64,000 nucleotides of DNA from Heliopora coerulea (lineage: Eukaryota > Cnidaria > Anthozoa > Scleralcyonacea > Helioporidae): the NCBI GenBank assembly GCA_030142905.1, contig JASJOG010000283.1, positions 1 to 64,000 on the forward strand, given 5' to 3'. A program made the translations under genes and the position numbers. The first letter of the stretch is position 1. Every line of letters starts with the position of its first letter. Below the pieces are notes generated by a model, which saw nothing but the letters and a program-made list of their open reading frames with translations, was not told the origin of the DNA and did not search any database. This document shows positions 42,201 to 54,200 of this stretch, one piece after another.

Positions 42201-45200
42201 CCTAAACGTTAGGGATCTCACAGAGTTTCTGATGAAGTAAAAACTTTTTCCCAGGCCTTTGAAAACCAATTGGTAAGGCTGCAATCAAATTTTCATTGAT
42301 AACTGTGTTATTAGTCTCATCATTTCACATTGTATCCACCCATCCTTTGCCAACCTTGGTTTCAATTCTGTTAACTTTTCATTCTTTTGGCCTCCCAACT
42401 GACTTGAGCTGATATCTGTCAATGTCCTCTTTTTGTTGATGTTCGTGGAAATAAAAATTGCTTTGAAAAAACAATATAATGTTGAACAGCAGTTTCTTCG
42501 TTTATTGCGTTTTTAATCCAGGTTTTTTAAAAAATACTGAATTTCAGCTTTATTTGGTGTGAGACTTCCAGTGATTTTCCATTTGCATATAGCAAAAAAA
42601 AAATGCCATGCAGAGTTTTATACTCCGAAGGTCTTGTTGACGAACATTAAATATTGCCAAGAAAAATGACTCATTCTACCTCGAAGATAAAAACGGCCTC
42701 GCTTTTTGACATTTTTTTTTTTTGCATATACAGCAGCCATTTTCACTTTTGAAAATAGCTGTACAGTGCAGAAATAAAAGAACCAGAACTGCAGAGCTTA
42801 TTATCTTTCCCATTGAAGTTAGTTTTCCTGCCGCCATATTGTTTTTGGGAAAAAGCATGGGTCGAGATGAGGACATGGGACATGCGCAAACAAAATGCAC
42901 CTATGTTGCTGGCTCAATAGTCCAGTAAAGTGAGATTTGGCGGGAAAGAGACACAATCAAAGGAAAAACGGGTTTATTAAAAATATTATATTGACGTGTA
43001 TTTAATTAGGGTTAGGCAACAGTTAGTCAACGAATTCGCAAACTTAGTCTGTGTGGGTAAAGCAAACTGGAGATTGTTAGCTTACCTAGTTTATCTTCAG
43101 TTTCTTCAGCGGTCACATGGTAACCAAGTCCAGCAGACTCGAGTTTTTGGATCATTTCTTTTGTATGTCTGCAAAAAAAGTTGAAACACATGACGTGAGC
43201 GGAAATCTCATAATGAGAAAAAACCCTCCACCAGTTCTCTAAGCCCGCGGAAGGCAGTCCAAATTTTATTCAAACCTTGTGAATAAAATCTCAAGACGAA
43301 AGAAACAAGTTACTGCCACTGCATTGTTGTAAGCTGTCTTAGTCCGTTCTAAGTCCCTCGCTTTCGCAGTGAGTTGAAATAGTGATGATGTGGTTTAAAT
43401 TCTGTTACATACCAGCAGTTTCACAAGCAATTTAGGCCCTGGGTGCAATTGCTCGGTAGCTCACGGATTAACAAGTACTTTCTGCTATCTCGACTAGAAT
43501 TGAAGTAGATTAATTTTGGCTTTGTCATTCATTTAGGAAAAACGTTTATTTTACCACAGGCAAGAACTGCCAACATATTTCAAAATAATTAGATATTTTG
43601 TTTTTGCAGGAAGGAAATAAGTTAACGTTACCAGAAAGAATTGTTGATTAGTATAAAATAACGTACTTTTTGTATGGGTTGCAAGCTGCTATGAAATGAA
43701 GACGCGACCGATCTGACTTAATAGAACGTCCATTCAATCTTTTGTCCACCATTATTTCTTTTATCAGGTCAATGGCGTCGGTGGTATTTGCCTCGTCAAA
43801 AAACAAAATTGTGTCAATATTTTTTTGGCGGTTTATATGAGCAAGGTTCTCAGCCTCCTCCACTTTTGCTTTAATATCCTTATAGCTGGTACCGCCGTGA
43901 ACCTAAAATGTTGAAGACAGAACATAAATTGAAGTTCAATACATAAAGGTGAGTCATCTTTCAACAAAAAATGAGACAAATCATAACGTATTCAAAAAAA
44001 TTTTTTACCGACGTTTCATTCCCGACACACATCATTATCAAAGTGAAATACGATACAATTAAATAAAAAAATGTTTTAAGCATGTTGTGATTTGTCTCAT
44101 TGTCTGAAAAAATGCCTCTTCATCTTCATATGTTGAGCTGAGCTATTACATTCTTATTTTTAAAACTAAAATTTCCACCCTGTAAAACTTTCGCTACCGT
44201 TTGAAATAAAAATAAAGACTAGCATTCACCCTCTGACGACGGATGTTTGCTCGAAACGTTAGAGTTCTTTGCGATCAGTCACAGCAGTTACATCTATCTA
44301 TGCGTGGGCATTCATTTCATTAAAATTGGAATTCCTTTATGGCCAAAAGCAGTCATTAAGTTTGTCATACCAGCCATGAAATTGAGTGAAGGCTAGTCTT
44401 CACGAAAATATTTTTATAGAATATACGAAAAATCACCATGGCTTTCGATTAGCTAGAGTGAGCAATCTTTCGGGGTAATGAACATCTATATATGCTAATG
44501 AAAGTTTAACATGCGTATCTACTACTACAAGTATCTCAAATCTATTACATTATTATTGGAATGTGCATTACGTTAACCTTTTCAAAATACTGAAAGAATG
44601 TTACTTTCTTTTAAATTTTGAGTGAAGAGTCAACCGATATATTCTACGTGACTTAACAAAGCAGTTCAAGTTCACAGCATTTGCGGAATGAGCACGAAGG
44701 TTGTCTTCCACACCCTGAATGACAAACAGTAAGCAGCTATATGAAATTGACACGGGTCTGGCGCGCTATTTCCAAGGAGGTAGGGAGTTTTTTAGGTATG
44801 ATTAAAAATCGGCATAATTATGCGCGCTCGATTTGGTCTCTGGCGCAACAAACATCAATCAAGGATGAATTTTATCAGTATGGGGTAGGATTGTGTAAAT
44901 TTCCTGAAGTCTGGAGGGTTTGAGGTAACCTTGGAGTTTCGAAATTTTTGGTTAGTAATACTGCTTTTGACCTCTATAAGGGTCGTGTATTACAATTTGT
45001 GTGGCGATGAGAGATATTTGAGATAGTCCTAAGAATTAAGAAAATCTAGGAAATCAAGGTACTACTTCATACACGAAACGTAATAGTCACGGAGAACGAC
45101 CGTGAAGCCTGCGCTAACCTTCATGAGTAACATGTTCTTTGGTCCAGACGGCCCAGCTTGGAGTTCGCACATGAATCGTATAAGACGCGTCTTCCCGCAT

Positions 45201-48200
45201 CCTGTCTCGCCCATGATGATGACTGGAATACCACACCTAATGAAGGACAGTATAACTCAGTTCAATGAGAAATTTTCTGATCTATTTTTCAAAGATACTT
45301 ATCAGAAAGCCTGTGTCTTCAGCATGGGACGAAGTCAGGGCTCTCTCTAGGCATGTGTGTAAATCACAAGACGGTAGCCAATATTTATACTCGCTTCTCT
45401 AAATGTAGCAACTTGCTTACGTATATGCGATAAAAATAACTTTTCTTATTTCGTTAACAGAATGACGTTTTTATACTAAGAGTGATCCCCAAAAAACGGC
45501 AGCTTTAACGAGACCGGAATGGCTTGTTACATTTCAGCGCATGCACCTTTCACAAACAATTCACTCCACAAACAATTCGCTCTGTAGTCAATCAGCGCAG
45601 GTGTTGCCTCAAATCTTCTTCCAAAATTGGTTAGACTTGTCCATGATCGTGGACAGTGGGAAGCGGGAACTTCAAGTTTCGGACGGGATCACGGGTCTCT
45701 TTCCATTCAGTTGAAGGAATTATTCGATTCTATCATTGAGATAATGACTAGCAGAAAAGTGAGGAGATTTTGCAACAGTTAAAACTATACTTTGGATTAG
45801 CAAGATAATGATGATTAGCTATTACTTCCAAAAAATAAGTAGTAACTATCTGCTGTTATATCATGTTAAAAGTCCATGAAATTTCATGCCAAACAAGTGG
45901 ATTATTCCTCCAACGCCCGGCCTAATACGAAAACCCTTAAATCGTCTGGTGTCGACCAGATAGGTTAGGGCCCTTAAGCAAGTAGAGACAGTGATAATGA
46001 CTAATGGAAAATCTGAATTTTCCATCCAAAAGAACCTACGAATCATTAACCTCGAACTGGATTTTTAGTGTTTGTTTTTCGACCTGCAATAAGCTTCAGA
46101 GTCTCGAAAATGGTTCTGTGAAACGGGTTAACGTGAAACTTATTTGTTTCACCCTTCTTTGATCAGGTCCTACACGACCCGACAATGATTGTAGGAAAAA
46201 AATGAAACAGGAGGGATACGAACGTTTCATATATTCACGGGAAATGCAAGAATGTCAACGATTCAATTGGTTGTTTGCACTTTTATGACTACTTGAGATG
46301 ATAGATGAACGATCGCCGAGCTCTATCCTAACAAAAACGATTTCTGAGCCCCAGACGAGGATCGAACGCGCAACCTTCTGATGACCGGTGAGACGCTCTA
46401 ACCTTTGAGTTACCAAGACTCAGATGGTGAGCTAAGGTGCAAGTTTGACATAAGTGCGACCTAAGCGGAAACCACTATATGTTCCTAAAGATATTAATGA
46501 AATTTATATTTTAGAAGGGTGAAAGTTTGGAGATATCTTGAGATGATAGATGAACGATCGTCAAGCTCTGTTCTCATAAAAACAATTTCTGAGCCCCAGA
46601 TGAGGATCGAGCCCGTAAGTTTCTGATGACCGCTGAGACGGTATAACCATTGAGCTACCACCTGAGTCTTGGTAGCTCAATGGTTATAGCGTCTCACCGT
46701 TCATCAGAAGGTTACAGATTTGATCCCTGTCTGGGGTGCAGAAATCGTACAGAGGACAGAGCTTGGGAATCGTTCATCCATCATCTCAAGATATCCCAAG
46801 CTCTCACACTTCTAAAATATAAATTCATGACTACTGTAGCAAATACCAAAGGTCACGTCACAGACTTGTGATAACCTCATTAAACTAACAACAGTTCAAT
46901 TTCGCTGAGAAACATCTTGTTTGGATATTTGCTTAAGTCTTTTCCGGCCGAGTCGCACTTCATTTCACTATGGCTAACGCCAGACAATTTTATTCGTCAA
47001 GAGGAGAAGTCCGGCCAACAAAGACACTGAAACTAAAATGGACTGATAAGTACTCCATAGCTGACTCGAGATTCGGAGGTCACAGTGTTGTGAATATGGA
47101 CATATTCCCAGAGACGTAGTCAACCCATTTAGATTGGGGAGAGGAGGTGTCCAGCTTAATTTGCCCGAATATTGTATACTTTCAAAAATTGCCCGAATAT
47201 AATTTGACGCCCAATTAGGCCATGTATGGTGTACCTTCGCTTCCTCGGCCATAATACGTAAATTAAATATAAATTGGCGGCCAAAAGGGATTTTGACCAA
47301 CTTTAACAAATTTTACCCGAATTTTCAATTTTTTTTGGCAAAATTTGGGGAGTCACACCCCGTATACCCCCAAAAACTACGCCGCTGCTTATTCTCCCAT
47401 TCGATAACGTCTTAATGGGCAAAAAAATAATAAAACAAGCTATCTCATTTAAAAGAGAAGTATAATGAACGAAATTCACTGCGTTAAAAATTACTTTTCT
47501 TAAGCAACATCACTGCCAAGTATAAAACAATAACAAACTTTTCCCCCACCTGAATCGCATATGAATTGCAAGAATTTTCTCGACGTTGTCTGTAGTAAGT
47601 TCGTAGGTGGAATCTGGATCGTAGGGATGGTCAATTCCCATGACACGGCATAAATTGGTAATGCGGGTATTTCTTTAAATAAAAAAGGTAAAACATTCAA
47701 GTTTTGTGGTTACTTTGACTAGAAAACCCCATCAAGAATGGCGTCGCTCGGTTGAGATTGAATTTAAACTTCTATTTCAACTCATTCCAGCTAGTTCAAT
47801 TTCGTAAACCAGTCAAAATTTTATTATTTTGAACACGTTTCGCTTTTGTTTTGAAATACCTTAGTCTCAAACACGGCGTTTTCTTTTCATGATATGTTCC
47901 TTGTAAAAGGTAAGAAATTGGAAAGGCTTAACGAGACATTAAAATCTGTTTTAATTTGCAAACGCGAATCAAACTATGGCACTAACTATAAATAATTGAT
48001 GAAGCTAATTGGACTATAAACAAAAATTAAACGATAACAAATATATATTATAATTTTTCCACAAAAAGTTGTACTGACAGAGGCAAGCAGACAAAGACTG
48101 ACTGACAAGGGCAGACAGGTATACAATCAGTTAGACAAACAAACAGAGTGACAGAAACCTAGGCAAATTACCGACCAACAGACAAAATTAATGACGGATG

Positions 48201-51200
48201 GACTGGCAGACAGACAGGTAGATTAGTAAGTAGGACACAGGTAAGATAAAATAATCTGCGAATAATATTTTACGGGAAACAAAGGTCGGAAAACTTATCT
48301 TGTGATGAATTTCACAACCCAGCTTAAAACTCTTAGAAGTGCAATCGATTGAGGTGAGATACACGCATAATAGATTCTACACGTCGAGTCACCATGCATG
48401 CAATATCTATGGTAAATAACTTAGGACGTTGTAGCTCTAACTATAAAGTGTAAATATAGACAAATTGTTGAGGGTAAACAAATCGAAGGCATAAACAAAA
48501 GTGTAAGATGAAAGTAACAGACACTTTCATTTCTAGAATGTATAAACGTGTCATTAAATACTGTAATGGACTGCGCTGTGAAATAATATAATGGCGACGA
48601 GAATTGGCTTTATACGATTGTCAACCTACGGCAAAATTGAGAAGAGCCTCCAGAAAAGGGTAGAGTATATTGAAATGCTAACTTATTATTACTATACTGC
48701 AAATGGAATTGAAAAACTGTAATCACAAGTGTTTGGCTAAAAGTATTTAAGTGGAACCAACCTTATGATCTTAATTATTTGCGCTTTTTACAGCTTTATG
48801 AAAAATTTTGACTTTAATCACAAGATAACATCGCCTATTTTAATACTAAAACATGCAGGGGTGACTAATTATTGTCATCAACTGACCAGTTTACTCATTC
48901 TACCTCTTCTTTCCCACTTCAGGCAAAAATGCTAGCCCGTTTGTGTTAGTCACCGTGTTTCCGTCATCTGATGAGAAATTTAGGGCAGGAAATTTGTTAC
49001 GTCAAAAATGCTCCACACAAATAAGCAAACGCACCGTTTAAAAATCATCGTTGCTGAGTACGTTAGGTTATCCAAATCTTGGCGAGCTACTCGATGAATA
49101 GAATGTTTATCTTTAACTTATTCTTGCATGTAACTCAATGGTTAAAAAGTGAAGGTTAATTAACCACTATATGGTAATTCCTTAAGTTCTGCTGACATGT
49201 CAACATTGGAGAATTGTGACATGTTTGTGGAGATTGATCGTCCAGATTAATGTAGTCTTGAGGAAGACTGTTTGTGGAAGTGACTGACGTTTCGACAGCC
49301 TTAGCGGCGGTTATCTTCAGAGTCAAAAGGAGAGTAAATGTCAGGTTCGCCTGTATTTGTATCTGGTTGGTGCGTCATAAGTGGGCGGTCATATGAGTCA
49401 TGGAGGAGTGATAGTTTGAGAAGCAGTGGGTGTGGTTGTGTAGGTGTTAATTATCAGTTTGTCTAAGTGTTAGTTGTTTGCACGTTTGAATTTGTGAATT
49501 AGTCGTTTCTGAGGTCCCAGTAATTGTTGTGATCGGTTCAATAGTTTTTGTTCTAAGTTCGTACACCTATATATATAAGTTCGTATACGTACAGCTTTCC
49601 AGTGTGAGTCGCTGTTTGTAGTTGGTGCTGTAAGTCAGTACTCACGGTTGTTGGTACCAGTTGTCTCAGCTTGTCCAGTCTTTGTTGCTGTTGGTTTGCG
49701 TCGTAGTTGAATCGTCTGCGGCAGTCGTTAATCCGCGCTCGAATCAGTCGTCTGCTGGTGGAGTTGACGATCTGAATAGCCCTCTTGCGTGTTCAATGGC
49801 GACTTAATTCTAAGTCCTGCGGGAACGAGGCCAAAATCCTTGCAGAGGTGGTTGAACCAGAATTGTTGGCGAATACGTCTGATCTTGCTTGCGAAACGGA
49901 TGTAGTTGTTGGCATGCTGTTCGCTCTGTCGTCCAAATGATCGTAATAAAGTGAATGGTTTGATTCATGTTCAAGATCAGACGTATTCGCCAACAACTCT
50001 GGATCAACCACCTCTGCAAGGATTTTGGCCTCGTTCCCGCAGGACTTAGAATTAAGTCGCCGTTGAACACACAAGAGACTATTCAGATCGTCAACTCCAC
50101 CAGCAGACGACTGATCCGAGCGCGGATTAACGACTGCCACAGACGACTCAACTACGACATAAACCAATAGCAACAAAGACGGAACAAGCTGAGACAGCAA
50201 CCGTGAGTACTGACTTACAGCACCAACTACAAACAGCGACTCACATTGGAAAGCTGTACGTATACAAACTTATATATATATATATATATATAAGTATACG
50301 AACTTATATATATAAGTATACGAACTTATACGAACTTAGGTATACGAACTTAGAACAAAAACCATTAAACCGATCACAACAATTACTGGGACTTCAGAAA
50401 CGACTAATTCACAAATTCAAACGTGCAAACAACTAACACTTAGACAAACTGATAATTAACACCTACACAACCACACCCACTGCTTCTCAAACTATCACTC
50501 CTCCATGACTCATACGACCGCCCACTTATGACGCACCAACCAGATACAAATACAGGCGAACCTGACATTTACTCTCCTTTTGACTCTGAAGATAACCGCC
50601 GCTAAGGCTGTCGAAACGTCAGTCACTTCCACAAACAGTCTTCCTCAAGACTACATTAATCTGGACGATCAATTTCCACAAACATGTCACGATTCTCCCA
50701 GGTTCAAACCATTCACTTTATTGGAGAATTGTGGTAAATCAGGGATGAAGGAAAGGCATCTTGAACCTACCTGTCCCAAGTTTCATAGTTCTTGTCAAAA
50801 TTGACGCCTTGGGTTCTTAATTGTTGTCTTAATGTTGGATCCATCAGACGTTTTTCCAGAGTCTCATTGTTCGTGGGGTTTAATAGGTCCCCATTTCTGC
50901 TGATTAGAAATCCAAGGAATGTCATACTGTTTCGGTCATGGTTAAAGAAGATGTAAGGATGGGGACTATCGGAAAGAAAAAATAAAAATAAAAATGTATT
51001 AGGCCATTGATTTATCTATTAAAACACAATCCTAGTTTGGTGCAAATGAAGAAGGGAACCCAGTCGGTCAATCGTGCGCCAGATAGTTGATTGGGAAGAC
51101 AGGTGTTTAAGATGTTCTGTACGACGAAACGAAGGGGGTTAGAAATTTTTCGAAAACCGATTTGGTCAAAAGTATCATTTAATGAAATTCTATCGCGTCA

Positions 51201-54200
51201 CAATAAACTGAAACGTCAACTCTTAGAAATTGCGAGTTTTTAATTACTATAAGACACGTTAAGAAGAATTTGATGTCAAAAGCAGACAAAAGAAGTCAAC
51301 TCTCCGACTAAAATCTGTTAAAAATGTTCAAGAGAACGGAACTAAGATTTTACAGATTTTGCAAAAAAGAAAGTCTTTAAAATTTGCTCAAAAATACTGA
51401 AACGTAGCTCTAACGTTACTCAAGCATGGAAAAGAGCTATTCCTAAAATGCCAAAAGTTGCTCTCTCAGCAAATTAAATCATTAGAAGTACAAATAATAA
51501 CATAATCATGTTTTAAACATTTAAGGGCTGACTCTATCTGTTTTCTTTCCGTCCGTTATTCTGTCATTGCTTTGATATTGTTTGTTGTCTCATTTGTTCA
51601 TTAATTCCAAATGTCCTATATGGAGAACACTGACTATTAAAAAGAATTAACGTTAAATTCGGGCATCCCGGCTATTTGGGTTTGGTAGAAACACAACGAC
51701 TTGCCCCAGAGTTCACTGCTTTTGAAACGAAAACTTCACAATTAGCATACACTGCCGTAGTCAACTGAACAATGTTGACTCGAGCGGGATTTGAACTCGC
51801 ACCTTTGGGATACCAGTCCGCCGCTCTACCTGTTAAGCTATTGAGTCCACAGGGATTGGAGGCGAGTTTTATCTAATTTAGGTGCACGAGATATTCTCGT
51901 GACAACTTAATGCTATCCATGAAGATGGTTGTGCAGTGTTTCAATTCTATTTCAGAATCATCCTCAGGTATTATGAAACGAAAACTTCATAATTAACCTA
52001 CAGTGCCGAAGTCGACTGAAAAATGTTGACTAGAGAGGGGTTTCAACTCGCTCCTTCGGGATACCGGTCCGCTCCTCTACCTGTTGAGCTATCGACTCCA
52101 CAGGGATTGGACGCGAGTTTTATCTAATTTAAGTGCACGAGATATTCTCGTGACAACTTAACGCTATCCATGAAGATGGATGTGCAGTGTTTCAATTCTA
52201 TTCTTTGAATACCCTGAGGATGATTCTGAAATAGAATTGAAACACTGCACATCCATCCTCACGGATAGCGTTAAGTTGTCACGAGAATATCTCGGGCACT
52301 TAAATTGGATAAAACTCGCCTCCAATCCCTGTGGACTCGATAGCTCAACAGGGAGAGCGGCGGACCGGTATCACAAAGGTGCGAGTTCAAATCCCGCTCG
52401 AGTCAACATTTTTCAGTTGACTTCGGCAGTGTAGGTTAATTGTGAAGTTTTCGTTTCATAATACCCTGAGGATGATTCTGAAATACAATTCACTGCTTTT
52501 GCTCTGCGACTATTATGTCGGTCACATCTCACTGACCTTTGAAAGCAGCCATACCTGAAATGGAGTTCAAAATGGAGGCTCGATGTCTAAGCTGGAATAC
52601 CAGAAGGAAAGCGCGAATATTGGCTATCATTTGGTTTGCTGGAGGGATGACAGTCGGCGTTGGCCCACATTTAAAGAGGTAAATGATTTAAAATTTATAA
52701 AACAAGAAAACGAAATCTTTTTATATTATTATATTTTATTTCGTTTTGTTTTGTTTTATTCATTTTTTTCAATAATGCAGCCTTAACTCTCAGACCAGTA
52801 ATGTCAACTTCTGTTGACGTTGAAAATGTTGTTCTGGCTAACGCCGAGTGATTTTATTCAGTAGAAAAACCCATGAGATCCCACAATTATGGTTCCGTTT
52901 GTGAAATTTCGTGAGGTTCCTTATTCCCCAAAACGTTGTTCCAAGCGCTTACAAAAAGTTGCCATGCACATGTCATTTGGTTACAATATAGTCACCATAA
53001 ACCTAGTTTCCTTCCATGTTGTAGCCCCTTTAGGTCTGATTAACATCCCCAATACATAGGCCGCGGAGGCATTTCACAACCGGTGCGACCTAACGCCATG
53101 GGAAGTTTATTCGTGAGGTGGGACCCGAAGGCAAAGCTCGTGCAGTATACGATTAAGTCACTCGTGTCTTCATGACACATTGCTGCATCAGCAAATGAAT
53201 CGTATGCCGGAACTGTGATCTGGAGACAACAATGCATACAGCGGGATGTACAATCGTATGTGATATTTGCATTGTGTAACTTGGCTGCAGTTTTCCTTCT
53301 CAGAGTTACCTTTGTAAGCGCGTTTTTTGGATATGCCGACAGTACTTTTTGTGGAGTAAAAGTTTCTGTTGAAAGTGAATGGTTGGAGTCCGGGAGAATG
53401 AGAACGTGTTTCTGAAAGCTGATAGTTCGGGTTGAATTATTCTTGAGAAAGAATGTTTTTGGTGCTTGTTGCGATTGACGTTTCGACACGCTCAGCGGCT
53501 GTCATCTTGACAGTCGTTATCATGACCGCCGCTGAAGCCGTCGAAACGTCAATCACAATAATAACCACAAACTGTCTTTCTCAAGAGTACTTCAACCTGG
53601 ACGATCAGCTTTCACCAACACGTACACACCCCAGTCTAAAAGCCACTAATTATCACAAACTGAGTTTGTATTCTTGCTATTACTGATTATTTTCCAAAAA
53701 TTTTCCTGAAGTTTGGTTTAGTATATCTTCACGAAAACTTCATATGTTCTCGGAATTGGAACATTTTCGCGTATGAAATTATGTATTCACATGTGAATTA
53801 CGAATTCCCGAATAAAATGACGCATCTCTAATTTCACAAGTGAAAATTTATTTCACTAATGAAATTTTCATATCACATGGAATTGAAACACGTATATGAA
53901 ATTCTGTGTTCATATGTGAAATAACATGCGAAATTTTTGTTAGGGTATGTAGGTTATGACATTACAGAGCTTGCAGATTATTTTCGACTTCCACCACGCA
54001 TGCTATATTCCAATCAGTTTTATTTTTTTTCCTCAAGTTTTCTTTTTCATCTTCTTTAAAACGATGCTTGGTTACAAAATATTTACACAAAAATGTGCTT
54101 TAATTCAGTGCTTGCATAAAATCATCAAATATACAGAACTCATACTGAGGCTGCCGGTAACGGGCCTTCGTACTCATTCAGTAGAGCACCAGTTAAGGCT

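Larger units (their letters stand above)
49205..50733. mobile_element. Penelope-derived inverted repeat (PLE3), non-autonomous
   Basis: Arms at 49208-49886 and 49973-50699 are inverted copies around an 86-bp spacer. A 14-bp direct repeat, ATTGGAGAATTGTG, flanks the unit at 49205-49218 and 50720-50733. A hammerhead-like core sits near each outer end. The coding residue ([38 protein letters not shown]) resembles the N-terminal region of Penelope-like ORFs; no RT or GIY-YIG motif is left. Confidence 0.72.

Noticed and set aside
44233..44257. Hammerhead core on plus strand
   Set aside because: Boxes CTGACGA and GAAAC are present but stem II does not pair; kept only as part of a remnant.
45102..45350. 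Plus-strand frame of 82 codons
   Set aside because: Antisense shadow of the RNF213 AAA3 Walker A exon.
52331..52407. Possible functional tRNA gene with good A and B boxes
   Set aside because: The head recurs with the same tail at several places and in inverted pairs, and the anticodon arm does not pair well, so a tRNA-derived SINE is the better call.
52561..52690. Short plus-strand piece starting ATGGAGGCTCGATG
   Set aside because: Only about 35 codons, no family recognised, no splice context on this strand.
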